From the NCBI GenBank assembly GCA_006538405.1, contig BJKQ01000008.1, positions 1,364,001 through 1,428,000 on the forward strand: DNA of 64,000 bases. Direction: 5' to 3'. The position numbers and the translations under genes were made by a program. Shown here in pieces: positions 9,881 through 22,484 of this stretch. This DNA is from Hansfordia pulvinata. Lineage: Eukaryota; Ascomycota; Sordariomycetes; Xylariales. The notes below the pieces were generated by a model. That model saw only the letters and a program-made list of their open reading frames with translations, had not been told where the DNA came from and did not search any database. Within the stretch, counting starts at the first letter, position 1, and each line of letters opens with the position of its first letter.

Positions 9881-10763
9881 TCACCGGTTGTGCCAGATGA
9901 AGTTGCGCAGCCCGTCCCACTCGTCGGCCTGGGTGTAGATGTAGTTCATAGAGGAGCGCAGGCTGGACTGCAGCTCGTCGGGGTGCCAGCGGAAGAGGTG
10001 CATGACGGCGGCCCAGGAGGCGGCGGCAAAGACGGGCCAGGCGTAGTGGGAGACGGTGGCCGAGGTGGCGGGCTCGGACAGGAATGGCAGGGGGAAGAGG
10101 CCGCCGATGCTTCTGCTCCCATTGCCGCCGCCGCCGCTGCTGCCGCCGCCGATAAGATCTGAGGATGATGATGTGGGCTTGACGGCCAGCTTGGCCAGGG
10201 CCAGGACGACGCGGGCGAAGACGTAGACGACAATCTGCTGGTTGACGGAGGGGATCTTGCCGGTGCGCGGCGAGCGCCCGCCGAAGACAGCGTAGCCGCC
10301 TAGCAGGCCGGCGAGGAAGGTGTCGTATTTTCCTGTGGGGGAGCGGGTGGGTTTTGGTCAGTGCCTTGTGCTTGCTCCTAGTTTCCGTCCTCTTTTCGAC
10401 CCAGAGAGCGTGTGGGAGATGGAACAGGGGAGAAAAAAAAAAAAAAAACTCACCCTCCTTCCCGGGGGTGGCGCCGTAGTGCTTGAGGACGAAGCAGGCG
10501 GCCTTGTAGATGGCGGCGAACTTGGCCAGGTTGCGGGCGTGGGTGCGGGTGGCGCGCAGGACGAGCCCGGCCTTGTCGCGCAGCGAGCCCTGGCGGAAGA
10601 GGAAGACCATGACGAGGGCGTGGGGGAAGCGGACCTTTGCGCCGTAGACGGCGCCGTTGCGCGCGCCCTTGACGACGGCCAGGGCATCGTGGTACGCCGG
10701 CTCGTTGACGACGCGCTCCAGCGACGCGCGCAGGCGGTCCACGATTGTTGTTGCCTCCGACAT
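9881..10763 (-). CDS. Peroxisomal membrane protein 4-like (PXMP4/PMP24, Tim17-related family)
   Basis: Two exons on the minus strand, 10763-10454 and 10332-9881, giving 253 aa. The intron (10333-10453, GTGAGT...CACAG) contains a 16-nt A tract on the plus strand. Family features are the N-terminal GARNGAVYGAKVRFPHALVM block, the glycine-rich FLAGLLGGYAVFGGR segment directly after the splice, several moderately hydrophobic helices and the C-terminal FRWHPDELQSSLRSSMNYIY signature followed by a tryptophan-rich tail. PXMP4/PMP24 is a multispanning peroxisomal membrane protein distantly related to Tim17/22/23; its molecular role is poorly known. The glycine/serine insert (about residues 160-180) looks like a species-specific loop. 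The ATG at 10763 opens MSEATTIVDRL. It is convergent with the GT69 gene. Confidence 0.88.
10433..10448 (+). repeat. A16 homopolymer in PXMP4-like intron
   Basis: An uninterrupted run of sixteen A on the plus strand, which reads as a poly-T tract directly after the 5' splice site on the coding strand. It is likely length-variable between isolates. Confidence 0.9.
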
Positions 10764-12537
10764 TTCTTCCTCTCTTTTCTTTTTTCTTTCTTTTTCAATC
10801 TGGTCCCTGTTCTTCTCCTTCGTCTTTTTATTTCCGCGCGCCTCCCTCCTATTCCTCTGATTGTGCCCCTTACTGGCTCTCAGGGTACAGCCGTTGTCGG
10901 GCCTTCCTTCCTTTCTTTCCGTGTGCGTCTTGGGCATGCGTGACGGGGTCTGGGAGCTATGGGAGCAGGTCGGGCGGTTGGAATCGGGCGGTGGGGTGAC
11001 CGTCGGCGCGTCGCGTGGTGTTGCGTCGGTTGGGCCTGGACAGAACCGTGCCGGATGCGAGCGTATATCAAAGGCGCAGGAACGTACAAGAGAGAAGGGG
11101 GGGTTGAGGAAGGGGTTAGAAACGAAAGCGACAGTCAAGACGCGGCAATGTCAGTAGGTAGGTACACGGAAATGGGATTGGATGTGTCGGGCCGTGGGTG
11201 AGCTGCGGTGCTGCGGTGCTGCGGTGCTGCGGTGCATCCATTGCGGGCAGAGACGGGCGGTGGTGGGTCTGGGTGGCTGTCTTGAGCCGTTCGGCCTCGG
11301 CACATGGGAAAAGAGGGCGCTGGCTCTCGGCTTTGTGAAAGCTGGGGTACTCGTACATGGATCAATCGCTCCCTTCCATGTCTACCGGTAGCCGCGAGTA
11401 CGATACATCCATTCAGGGGGAAAGTGTCACAGTCAGACCGGCCACCCGCCCTCTGCGCGCTATTCACGCTGCCGACTCGCGTCGAGGTCCGGTTTGCCGT
11501 GCCGCCGGTTATACTGACGCGGGCTCGCGAGGTCCTAATGCCTGGGTACCTTCGAACCATTCTTCTACTTGGCATGGGCACTACTCCGTACCTGAAGCAT
11601 CGTCGTGATACAGGCTCGGATATTCCCCAATGGCAGTGTTTGGGTCGGGTACCTACTGTGTCGCTAGATAGGTAGGTAGGTACCTAAGTATCCCAGGTAA
11701 GGCGGTGTCTCCTTTCGAGATTCGCACGAGAGCTATGACGCACTTGGCCGGCTACCTTACGATTTTTCACATGTGACAGACAGCAATCTGATCTGTCCAC
11801 CTGTCAGCCGAGCGCCACGAAACGCTTCCACTTCTGAACGCAGTGAACATCGACACGTTATCTTGCATCATGTGTAGAGGTAGTCTATATCATCCATCGA
11901 CTTTTTTTCCCTGGCGTCTCCTCTTTTCATTATGCAGATTGCAATACCCCGAACTCGTAAATCCCCTTAGCAATGCCATTGCCCATTTTTCAGTCTACAG
12001 GCCCTCCGCAGCTCCGTAGGTGAGGCGTACTCGTACCCAAGGTCGATTCGGCTCAGCGGGTAGAATCGAGTCAGCCACACCGGGGACGCCAGCCAGGTTT
12101 CCCTCATAGCTGGGGCCGATTCTTGGTCGCCAAAACCCATAGCGGCTGACAACCTACAGACTCTTCAAACACTATCTCTTGTGCGCAAATGTACGAGTAT
12201 CTTTCGCGCGAGCTTGGTCCAGTTTTTATCTACTCGCACCGAGCAAGCCAGCCACGCGGCACCTGGAGATGTCCTGCAAACATCGTTCTGACTGGGCAGC
12301 CACTGGGCCCGACGCTTTGTGAGACGCCAGTCTGGCTGTCTTGAGTGCTCTGTCTCTGCTGAGATAGTCGTATCGTATCAATTGATCGTTCATCTGAAGC
12401 TGGCGCTAATATGGACATCGAAGAGAAGTCGGAACACCCATCCGTCACAGCTTATCCCAACACCGCCCAAGCAGAGATCCCTTCATCTTTTTCTCCCTTG
12501 GCGACTGGCTGTCGTCGAGCCGCACATCTGCTGCCGT
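10764..12537. other. intergenic, promoter of PXMP4-like gene and repeats
   Basis: The first 100 bases are the pyrimidine/purine-skewed leader of the PXMP4-like gene. A GCTGCGGT tandem (11202-11235), GGTAGGTAC motifs (11155-11163 and 11671-11685) and TACGAGTA-type 8-mers at 11348, 12028 and 12192 are present. No protein-like ORF convinces me. Confidence 0.5.
11202..11235 (+). repeat. GCTGCGGT tandem repeat (4 copies)
   Basis: Four perfect head-to-tail copies of the 8-mer GCTGCGGT plus two further bases. It lies in non-coding DNA. Confidence 0.9.
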
Positions 12538-12871
12538 CTAGCATGTCGCAATGCACTCGCTTTCGTAGTGGCAGGTAAAGTCGCCGGTGCCGTTACCGGT
12601 CGAGTCGCACATGTCCGCAAAGACCATCTGCTCGCCTTGGCAGGAAACCTGGTCCATTGCAACACATGTCAGCTGTCAGCCATTCCGTCCGAACCTCTCG
12701 CGGCCTTGGCGATCGCTAACGATGGAGAGAGGTTACCATAATGCCATCATCTGTGCAGCCCTTCTGCGCGCCGTTGCAAGACGAGTGGATCATGCCCGAC
12801 CAGCAGGTCTGCTGCGCGGCGGCGAGTGTGAGAGCCGGGATGGCGAGAGCGACGTAGGACAGAAACATCAT
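12538..12871 (-). CDS. small secreted cysteine-rich protein (two exons)
   Basis: Not visible as one open frame. Splicing 12871-12737 to 12648-12538 gives 81 aa. The intron (12649-12736, 88 bp) has a GTAACC donor, two CTGAC branch-like sites and a CAG acceptor, and is phase 0. Residues 1-19 form a clear secretory signal (MMFLSYVALAIPALTLAAA). The mature part is short and contains eight cysteines at positions 23, 32, 39, 48, 59, 71, 77 and 81, the last being the terminal residue. That even number would allow four disulfides. There is one N-glycosylation-like NGT. I do not recognise the family; size, signal peptide and cysteine number are those of fungal effector or antimicrobial-type secreted proteins, which is inference only. 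A TATA-like box lies about 250 bp upstream. Confidence 0.72.
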
Positions 12872-13120
12872 CTTGGCTGGAGAGTGAACTGTGAAAGGGT
12901 CCCAACGGTAGGTGAGGCTTGACTCTCAAGGAGACGGGAGGGCTGGTGGGCTTGGGCTGGTCGATCGAGTAGCAGCTGTCTGAGCACTGGGAACGGATGC
13001 TATTTGTGCCTCCTGGTGGCTTTGGGCAGTGGGAATGGAACAGGGGAGCTTGGGATGGCCTGTCTTCGAGTGTTTGTCTGTGTGTCTTCCTGGGTTTACC
13101 CAAGGACAACGCTCGCCTGC

Positions 13121-13126
13121 TTTATA
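13121..13126 (-). promoter_or_regulatory. TATA box, cysteine-rich protein gene
   Basis: TATAAA on the minus strand, 250 bp upstream of the ATG at 12871. Position and orientation fit; no transcript start is known. Confidence 0.4.
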
Positions 13127-15835
13127 CCTCAAGGAAACAGACCTACCTATCTGCCTTGTGTTACAGGGCTCCCCCAACACCTTCCTCGCGAGTGAGATGA
13201 GAGCCCGGGCCAACGTCGCAGGTGCTGCGATACTAATGGGCCGACTCGCCCTGCCCATCAGGTGAAACAGACGCAACTCATGACAAGGGCGCACGGGCGG
13301 GCGTGGTGGCGATGGTGGCAGGTACTCGTGTGGCGGGCGCAGATAGGCCGCCGCCCGCTGCTCACTGCCAGCTATCCGCTGCTCGTCGCCCGCTGCTCGT
13401 CGCCCGTCATCGCCACTGTCGCCGCCTAATCGGGCAGCTCTGGCTTGGGAGGCAAATCAGACATACCTACTCCGTGCCGGACGGGGTGGTGACGGTGTCA
13501 CGGCGGTGTCTGCAGGTGCGGATGGAGACAGCGAGCCCGGCCAGTGCAGTGCAGGGCAGGACGGCTGGTTCCGTCGCCAGGGTCACACGACAGATGCAGG
13601 ATCGACTGCAAGCTTCATCTTGACGCTCCGGCTTCCGAGTCTGCGAATATGCGAGTGCCCGCGCTGGGATTTGGTGCTTCTGTGCAATCTCCCGCGGGCT
13701 CTGTGATGTGCCATTGGCCACTCGATTCCCCAAATTTTTCGCCGCCGTTGGCTCCAGCCTCATCGAGCCAGATCGGCAACGCGATGGGCCAACACGGGCA
13801 CCGGGACTTGCTCGGCTCTCAGCCCTGCGTAACGGCAGCCCACCTGCTGCTTGGAGCTAGTCAGGGGAGGGATGCCATTTCGATGCAAAACCCTCGTCAA
13901 AAAGATGGGTGGGGGGCCAAACGACGTTCTCCAACATGGCAATACTCCTTCCTGCCTCTGGTGAAAGCGAGGGAAAATGCACTGCTCGAGGATGTTCTCA
14001 AAGCAGCAGAGCTCTCGGCTGCCTATAGGAGATCAGGGAAATGACCGGCGCGGCAGGCTGCAGTGAGACTCCTCCAGCACCTCATGGACCAGCCGATCCC
14101 CAAACCGTGTCTTGCCGTGCTGCTTTCGCGGCGGCGAGCCTGGCGATCAGCGCTTTTCCGTGTGACTAAATTATGGCAGGTGCTGGTCCGCGTTCTTTAC
14201 TTGTCTCGACCTGACGGCTCTGATGGGCGGAACGCTGGGTCCGTGTCTTGAAAGGTAAGGGGGCGTGCCCACTGCGTCACTCCATCACTCCAGTCCGTAC
14301 AACGGCCCATGGATGGCCGCGTTTGCATCCCAACTTGACCCATCTCCTCTGCCAACAGCCTCTCCTATCACGCGTGTGTGCAAGAAGCTAGATAGCCCAG
14401 AGAGCGGTGGGCTGTCGGCTGGTCATGGGCTCGGCTTTGTTCATGTCCCTCTCATGATGAAAGCGGCCGGTCTCTGTGTGTGATTTCGGCGCGAAGACCA
14501 CCGAAGATGGTGATATATGGAACCTGGCTCGCCCTGTATGCTTCTGTACGAAGACCGTTGAGAAGAGCAGATACAGCCTCTTCAACTTTTCAACAATGAC
14601 ACGAGATTGTTGACCACGGTCACCCGCTGCGGCAGGTCCGCTTGTTGCCACGGATACGCACGTTCCCCAGGCGAGCTCTCGGCATATACATTGTGGCCCT
14701 CATCCAGAAAACTCTAGAAGACTTTGCCGCCGCTTCGAAGCCTTACTTTCTGACTTAGGGACAGTAGCTGCTTGATGTTAATGTTGTCGCTTTTATCCCG
14801 AGTCGTACGACGCGTCGCAGTTAGGTCTACGGGGCTTGGAGTGGATGCATACCCCGTACTTGTCTGCCATCCGAAATGCACACAAAGCAACTATCGGGAT
14901 CTGTTTCTCTCAAGACACAACGCTTTGAATGGGACGGTTGTCTTACATGAATACCATCCTCGATCCCCCAGAGCCTTGGGTTAATGTACGGTGTGGGAAG
15001 GGTCGAGTAGCGTTCAGGGTAACACGGCGCGGCGGTGTTGTAACACAAGCTTCCCAGTACACGCGCTGTCAGTCTTCGCCAGTGAAGTCTTTACTTACCT
15101 TCATTCTTAAGATAGTAACTCAGGTAAATATGGATACAGGATCAGCCACGCGTGAGTGCACCTGGGTTGAGGATGTAAAGTCTGGCTGCAGAAGCTATTT
15201 GGCGTTACCGGCTCAGGTGAATGGTTTAGGTGTCGGGTCGTGCCTTCCCTGTGGATGATCCTGGGTCGCGACTTCCAAGTATCTTCAACAACCTATGTCT
15301 GTAAGCACACCACATCAACGGAAGCTACTTCCACTTCCATAGATGGAGTCGGTGCCACCCACGGTTCGTCAGAACCTCCCGCACTCTTCGCGCTCTCTTC
15401 TTATCCACCTCGCACCCCCTTCCACGGCCCCCCCGTCTGCCGTGCCCGAAGTCAACGTCATTTCCTTCATTGTAGATGCGATACAGCACAAGATCTTGCC
15501 CTGCTGCCTGGAAGCCTATATCGCCTCGGCAGTACGCTAGCTTCTTAGAGGGACTATCCGCTCAAGCAACACACACTGGGTTCTGCCCAGGCTCCTACCA
15601 GTAGCTTGTCTGTAAGCAGGCCTCAAAGAACCCAGAAGACCAGTGGAGAAGTCTCCCTAGCAACGTCACTCAAAGGTCGTTGACAGGAAGCATTCACTAC
15701 TGGGCAAGTTCCCATTCAACCCGAGAGCGCTAACCTGGGTCAGTCACGCAGGCAAGCAACATGATCGAGCTTCTTCGCGCCAAGTGTGTCGTGTTTACTT
15801 TGCGCCATCACGCGAACCTACCCCGCAAGCCAACA

Positions 15836-15845
15836 TATATAAATA
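15836..15845 (+). promoter_or_regulatory. TATA box, DUF3716-like gene
   Basis: TATATAAATA about 285 bp upstream of the ATG at 16130, followed by a strongly pyrimidine-rich stretch typical of fungal transcription starts. Confidence 0.5.
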
Positions 15846-16129
15846 AGTCTCTTTTCGACCCCCCTCTGCTTTCAGGTCCTCTATCTCTATCTCCTTCGTC
15901 ATTGCCACTACCAGTAAGCCTCCTTGTCTCTTCCATTGTCACATCACACCTCAAGCATCCCTTTCCTTTTGTCTGAAATCCATCCCAAACCTGGCTGGAA
16001 CGGGCCTGTTGACTGTCTGGGCAACGGCAAGTCTTGTTCTCACTGACAACAGCTATTCCTAGGCAATCTCCCTCCGTCTACCACAGCCAGGCCGCTCTTT
16101 CTAATAAGGCCCTCGTCTAAGTTGTCGTC

Positions 16130-18536
16130 ATGGGACGCCACAGACGAGGTCCTCGGTCTGACTGGTGGGGTCCAGACTCATTCCGTGATCGCCCCTCCCG
16201 GCCCTTCACACCAAACCAGCGCGCTGAGCCGCGCGCGGATATCGGAGCATCTTTCAATGACCCTGCCGCCAGTGGGCGGACTGGAAGTCGAGAGTCCAGT
16301 CTCGAGGCCCCGCATGTGGAAAACGGCAGGCACAGCATTCATCAAAGTCGCCTCCTCGATCATCCACAGTCGGCGTCGCTATATAGAAGTACTCAGCTGT
16401 ACGACAGTTACCGACCAGGCGAGGAGGACAGACGCCGCTCTGCAACCGATGACTCTCCTTCTGTGCCCGCGTACGATAGCTATCGTCCCGGAAGGCAAGG
16501 ACCACGTTCCTCCCCGGACAGCCAAGACGACTGCGGGACCAAGGGGGGCAGGAGCGGGCTGGACGACAGCTGCCAAAGCAAATCAAGGACCGCCGTCACT
16601 GCCTATCCACCTGGGCAAGACGCTCTCCCGCAAATTGCAAGACCCTCTGGCTTGGGCCCTGATCGGCGGGCAAGCCCAGAGCATGGTTTCAAGGCCGCCG
16701 ACAGCCATGAACCCCCGAAAGACACCTGCGTTCCTGCTGCTCCCATGTCGGAACTGTCCATCGCCGCCTCAATCAAGCGCCCTCCCACCGGCTCACCTGA
16801 TAGCAGTCCGAAGCGGAAGACCAAGCAGTCAGCTTTAGCAGATGACTCCAAGAGCTTCACGATCCCGAAACGCAGCCCAGTGAAGGTATGTTATCCCACT
16901 CGGCCCCAATGACGCTGCGAGGGAAGGCAAAGCTGACAAAGCGTAGAATACTGTGGCAGCTAACCAGAAAGCCTTCCTGGACCGTGAATATTTGGCCGCG
17001 GGCTCTCTCGTTGAGAAATTTGGCAAACCCACGATGGCCCAACCTCCGGCAATCAAGAAGACGGCATTCGCAGCACATAATGACGGCAAACTCACAGGTG
17101 AATCAAGGGCCAAGACTCACTGTGACCTCACCGCTAGCTTGGGCGGGGATTCGAAGCAACCAACGTCAGCCCCGTACTTCCATGGTGTCAACGACGCCCG
17201 CACCTCTCAACACACAGGTGTCGGACTCCCGACCCGGCCTGGACCGACTCAGGATGCACCACGAGGGATGACTGGTATACATCATCCATTCCTTCCGTCT
17301 GCGGCCCCTGCTCCACGTGAAGAACACGTGATCGAAGCCAATCGCGCGAGCAACGAGGTCCGGCCTCAACCCTCAAAACACTCAACTTCCGCGAAAGATC
17401 CCTCTTCTGTCTTCTCACCCCTACGAGCAAAGGGACTTCACGTCGGCCAGAAATCCGCCCAGAGAACATTTCCGAAGAAGCTTGCGGACGTGGACAATAC
17501 AGGAACATCGCCGTCAAAAGCGGATGTTGCTCGTGGTGCCGCTCACAGACACAGCAACTTCCCTGAGACCAAGGAGGCAGAGCATCCCAAAGCGTCCAAG
17601 GAGCAGAGCCAGCTCAGAAAACCCGAGAGGCAGATCAAGCCCGGGAAACCGAGCGAAGCGAAGACTGGGGGCGTGACAAGTACACGGCACGGTCAACAAG
17701 CGAGCTTACACGAAGCAAGAGCTGGAGAAGGCTCCAAAGTGTCTTTGGCAGACAAAAGACTTCTTCACCGAAATGGCAGACGAAAGACAGCTTGGGAATA
17801 TGTCATCGCCAATATTTCCACGCAGTATGCAAGCAGTCCACCAGTGGCGTCGAGTCTGTTCTTGGTGCTCAAAGACGCCCCGGCAGTGCGCGTCGAGGTG
17901 TGGAACAAATCTTTCAGAGGCAAACCTAACGTTATAAACACGCAACGTAGGTCCTGTCCGCCCCCCCCCCACTGTTAAAAGCGCAGGCCGCTCTTTCTAT
18001 CGTCGGGTTCAAAGCATGGGAATATGGCTTGGATCACTAACTTCGTGGTAGATCTTAACGGGGTTCTGATGTACGTGTCAGGCTTACATGCAGGCGATAG
18101 ACAAGCCTGCCGCCAATGCATGAGCCACCGAGGCCCATTCCAACACTGCATCGTCATGCCTAAAGACAGCAAAGACAAGGTCAAGGGGCAGTACAACGGT
18201 TGCGCAAACTGCATTTGGACGGGAGATGGCAGAGGTTGTGAGCACAATACAGTCGAGAAGCAGGGGCCAAAGCGCGATATCGACCTTCTGGCCGATACCA
18301 CTCTTGAGACTAAGAAGAAGCTCGTTCAACAACTGAGCCAGGAAGACCGGTCCATGTACGGATCCATCATCGCGCAGTGGCATCACGTCTTTACACAAAG
18401 TCTTGTGAAGCCATGGCAGGGCGATGACCTCAGTTTGCAAACCGGTGCGGTTGCAAGCCAAGCTGTCCCGCCCGACAGTCCGGGCATCGGACAGGTGGAG
18501 GATGCCGGAGATCTGCCCGACATAGACGACACCTGA
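16130..18536 (+). CDS. large disordered protein with C-terminal DUF3716-like Cys module
   Basis: Three exons, 16130-16885, 16947-17946 and 18052-18536, giving 746 aa. Intron 1 is 61 bp (GTATGT...CGTAG, CTGAC branch). Intron 2 is 105 bp (GTAGGT...GGTAG, CTAAC branch) and contains a C10 run. Residues 1-540 are basic, polar and apparently disordered, with a twice-used YDSYRPG motif (about residues 90-120). A more ordered block starts at WEYVIANIS. A Cys module follows: CRQC, then GPFQHC, then NGCANCIWTGDGRGC. This spacing of C-x2-C, C, C-x2-C and C is what I associate with the fungal DUF3716 family of unknown function. A nuclear or zinc-binding role is conceivable but not shown. The protein ends in an acidic tail. 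The gene stands alone, with 2.3-5.3 kb of non-coding DNA on either side. Confidence 0.75.
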
Positions 18537-19412
18537 GCTTTTCAAAGCGTAGTGCTCACGAGGCCGGCTTACATGCCTGGTCTCAACGTTGATGGCCGGC
18601 TTGGAATCAGGTGAAATGCGTCAAATCTTCTCCGTTTCTTGTGGTGTCAGCTTATCTGTTGGCTGTTATTGTATGGCGAGTGGAGAGTTTGTGCAGCCTT
18701 CGAGGCTTGTTGGTCAAGGCAGTTTCTTGTATTGTATGAGGAGGAATACTGACCTCGCTGGCGTGGGTTCATTATTTGGCCTTGCTATGAAAGTCACGCA
18801 TCATGTATAGACCCCCCTCCCCCTTTCGCGATAGATCAAGTTTTCATTAATGTCAGCAATTCAATCACTTCTCTGCAACCCACTTCGTGAGCGCGGCAGA
18901 CGTGAGGAGGATACTGGCATGCCTCTTCGGTCTCGGGCAGCCGCCAAAATAGTATGACCGGTTGATCACCCCTTTTGTGATCGCATGATGACCAGAACAG
19001 AACGACTCTACCCGGGCTCCGGCCGTTCCATGGCTTGCCTGCCTACTTGAAAACGGGGCGCCACTCTCGACGGTGTATGACGCGGCCAGCCGATTTCCCC
19101 CAAATGTCTTCTGTTTGAATCTTGGGCGTTGTATGCAACGCCGCTTGAGCTCGTCGCCGTCTACGACGACGCAGCGGCGGCGCCAACAGCAACAGCAAAA
19201 TCAGCAGCCGTTGGACAGGTAGCCCCGATCCGTCACATCGTTGAGCGGAGAGACGCCGCGGCCGGCGGCCATGCCGCGCCCCCCCTTCGTCTTCTATCGG
19301 GACCGTCGGTCCGAAAAAGACAGGGGGTAGCCCCGGGGGGGCGGGAGGGGTGAGAGAGAGAGGGAAGCGGCTCGAAACGGGGCACGCACGTCACGGCGAG
19401 AGCGCCTCTGGA

Positions 19413-19431
19413 GGGGGGGGGGGGGGGGGGG
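19413..19431 (+). repeat. G19 homopolymer
   Basis: Nineteen consecutive G. It is a potential G-quadruplex and a site prone to sequencing-length error. Confidence 0.9.
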
Positions 19432-19713
19432 TAAAGCAGTGTACTCGTGGCCCCATCCCGGGCTACGCGCTTGAGGGCAAGTAGTTGTGGTGGGCGGGTT
19501 GCTTTCTCGAAGTCCCCTTCCCCCTCCCAACCTTCCCCCTCATGACTCCTTTCCTCACACAACCGATCGTAGAACTCGATCCAAACCCCCGACATGCGTT
19601 TGCCGCAAGCAGCGTTTCTCTTCTTCGGCACCATCCGGCCAGGCTCAGAAGTGCCGGCACAGGACGTCATTCGAAGCAATGTTTTGTCCGATCTTCCAAT
19701 AGAACACAAGCAC

Positions 19714-19734
19714 AGAGAGAGAGAGAGGAGAGAG
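19714..19734 (+). repeat. GA microsatellite
   Basis: Alternating AG dinucleotides interrupted once by GG. Confidence 0.8.
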
Positions 19735-22484
19735 GGTGCATCGTGTAAGACTTCTGAAACAGTGTGATAGGGCCCGGCATGTTTCAGGGGATATGGTGGC
19801 CAGGAGGTCTAAATGGAGGACGAGCTCCAAGAATACTTGCCTCGCTTCTTACTTGCCGGCGCCCCCCCCCCGGGAAGCCCGCGCTCAACTTCAGATCTTC
19901 CGCGGTGCGGAGATCGCGAAGGATATGACAGGGCCAGACCATCGCGATATATTTCTACGACTGAGCGACTGCGAAAGTTATGCTTCGCCGCGGCCTGAGG
20001 GCTGAGGGAGGTGCGTGCACCTGGATCCGCCAGCCGCCATGTACCGGACATCACTCCATCACGCGCCAGCACTGCATTCCAGAAGTTCTTAGGGTGGTTG
20101 TGGTGCTTGTTAGCGAAAAGCTACTGCCGCCGGGTCACATCGGACCAGCGCGCGGGCCGTGGTGCGTTTGGCAGCCCAGGTAAGTGACGCCTGATTCTGA
20201 CTCTCTCTTCAGTGTCCAAACAAGAGGGCAGCGGACGACGCACGGGGCCCGTTTAGACCCAATGCTGTGCAGCTCATCACACGCGAAGACTGTGGCAGGA
20301 ATCACCGCTGGGAGCCGGCCCCAGCGAGAGAGGGGTCAAGAGGCTTGTTGCCTACTCCGAAAGGGTGTGCGTACGAGTATCTGTCCATGCCAGTGGGACT
20401 TGTGCATGTGGCATGTGTGACTCTTCGCATGGCGCTCCGTGATGTCAATGTGATCAGAGTCAGGCCAGGTCAGCCCAGCCTCCTACTTTCACACTTCCGA
20501 AATTTTGTGCCCTTTGACTGGTCTGTCGGCTCCATTCCATCACCTCGCGGCCGTTCTATTTTCGGTGTAAGCCGTCGAGTTGGTTGGCTGGGTTGGTTTC
20601 TATTCTAAGCGCCTCTGGGGAGCCGGCGCCGTCCTAGAGGGCCGTCTGGCTGGGAAAGGACCCCCGCACCCGAGCCCGCCACTACCGGGCGGCATCACCA
20701 GCAGGCGCTGGGCTTGTGTACGAGTACCCGTACTGGGTGCTTGTTATACCGGCCACACATATAGCGTGCCATGCTCTTCCTTCACCGCTTCGTAAGCATG
20801 GTCAGTTACCAACCAGTCGGAAAACTCGACACAGAGGGCCAGATACACAGAGCCCTGCACCTTGCTGTGCCCACTGCGGCTTCCCCTTCATTTGCCGACT
20901 GTAGTCCCGGCGAAGCGAAACGATGTGGAGAGATGAATCCTGAGGAGCGAGGGGAAACGGGCACAGAGGCTGAGCTGGGGGTTCGGAGTGAGCCTTGTGA
21001 TCGAGGCAAGTGGGCGACCTCTCTTGTCCAAGAAACATGTGAGCGTGCGTTGTCTTGAGCCCAGTTCTGTCCAGACCAGACCAGGCCAGGCGACGTGCCC
21101 CTCCCTCTCGGCACCTCTTATTCGTGCCCCTGTTCGCCCACTCAGAGTAACGGGACCAAAGTCGCGGGCGCTTAAGGGCGGTTGGACGAAGACCAATCAC
21201 ACGGCGCAAGTGGCCTAGACGGGCGCTGATGCACGCAAGACAACCACGCATCCGGGCTGTCAAGACAAGGCATTGCGTGCCATGATTGGTTCAGAGCCAG
21301 CAGATTTAAGCGCTCGACACCCTGGCAGCGCCGAAGGTTCTCTAGCCCCTGCAAGGCGAGTTCCCACTTGGCCCCATGCAGCTTCCAGGGTGTTGGGTCG
21401 CTAAATCAGCTACTCGTAACTAGCTGGCTCTTGCTATTGTCGAGGACGGACGGCGTGGACGGGTCGAGCAAGTGCCCGTGGTTACGGGGCCAGTCAGAAG
21501 ACGAGTATCCGCAATAAAAGCTAGGCGCTAAGTTAGGTTAGCTACGAGTATCCGAGAGTATGACCCAAGGTAATAGGTGATTTTGCCTGGCAGGCATCTC
21601 ACAGTTGCTCTTGAGAGACACGAGACGCGGGACGGGGAAGCTTTGCTATCGTTTGCCCGTGGGGAAGGGGGCCGGGAAGCTAAATCCGGGCGTGTTATTG
21701 GCGACAGACGGTGAGCTAGTGAGAGCGGCTGGCGCCATCCACCAACATCCACCACAGGGGGAAACGATGTATTGGCAGCGGAGATGAAAAGCTTCGAGAC
21801 GGCAAAGGAAGAAGAAATGGAAGCCGCGTGGGAGGCGTGATGGCCGGCCGTCCGCATGGGCGGGACGAAACGGCATGAACGGGATGGGGAGGACAGAGAA
21901 TGCCTGCTCGTTCGAGTGGCACACGTCAGCGGCGCGTTGGCGCCACCTATCTGGCGGCTAACCGTGGACAGGCAACTCGCAAATGCTGGCGGGCAACGGC
22001 CGTGTAGCTTGTCCCTTTCGAAGTCCTGGACTACTCGTGCGGGTGCCACGCGCCATACCATCTCGCAAGGTCGTACGCGGGCGGGCTGACGGGTCTTGTC
22101 GAGGTCGACGGGGCAGCATCGCCGGAGGGGGGTTGTGGTCGCTGCGCGCGCCGGCGTTGCGTTGTTGTTGTTGCGTTGCGGAGCTTGTTCGTGTGGGTGG
22201 GTGCACGTGCGAGCGAGATGGGCGTGTCCGAACGAGTGCGCATGAAACAGGCTGGCAAATAGGGTGTGAGGGAGGGTTGTGCGAGAGGTCGGCCTGGCTG
22301 AGCTGGGGACTCGAGCAAAAAGCCGAGGGTCGTATGGGGTAGCATTCGCTCTGACTCTGCAGAGCCTTGTGCATCCGCCGCCGAGTCGCACGCACCCGAG
22401 CAGGAAATCAATAGTCGGTTGGGCTGCTCCTTCTCCTGGTCTGATGAGCTCAGTCCAACCGCAGCGGAAGCAGCAGCAGCAGCC

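Larger units (their letters stand above)
12872..16129. other. intergenic 3.3 kb
   Basis: Contains the promoter of the cysteine-rich gene (TATAAA at 13126-13121, minus strand), an imperfect repeat of CGCCCGCTGCTC-like units at about 13351-13410, and the promoter and leader of the downstream DUF3716-like gene (TATATAAATA at 15836). ORFs in 13.5-15.5 kb show no recognisable domain or signal and I do not call them. Confidence 0.45.

Noticed and set aside
9828..11138. single 436-codon frame covering the PXMP4-like gene
   Set aside because: It reads through the intron and changes frame relative to the conserved second exon; the two-exon model fits the family far better.
21528..22391. 287-codon minus-strand open frame
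   Set aside because: Low-complexity Thr/His/Arg/Ser composition, no domain, overlaps equally long frames on the other strand.
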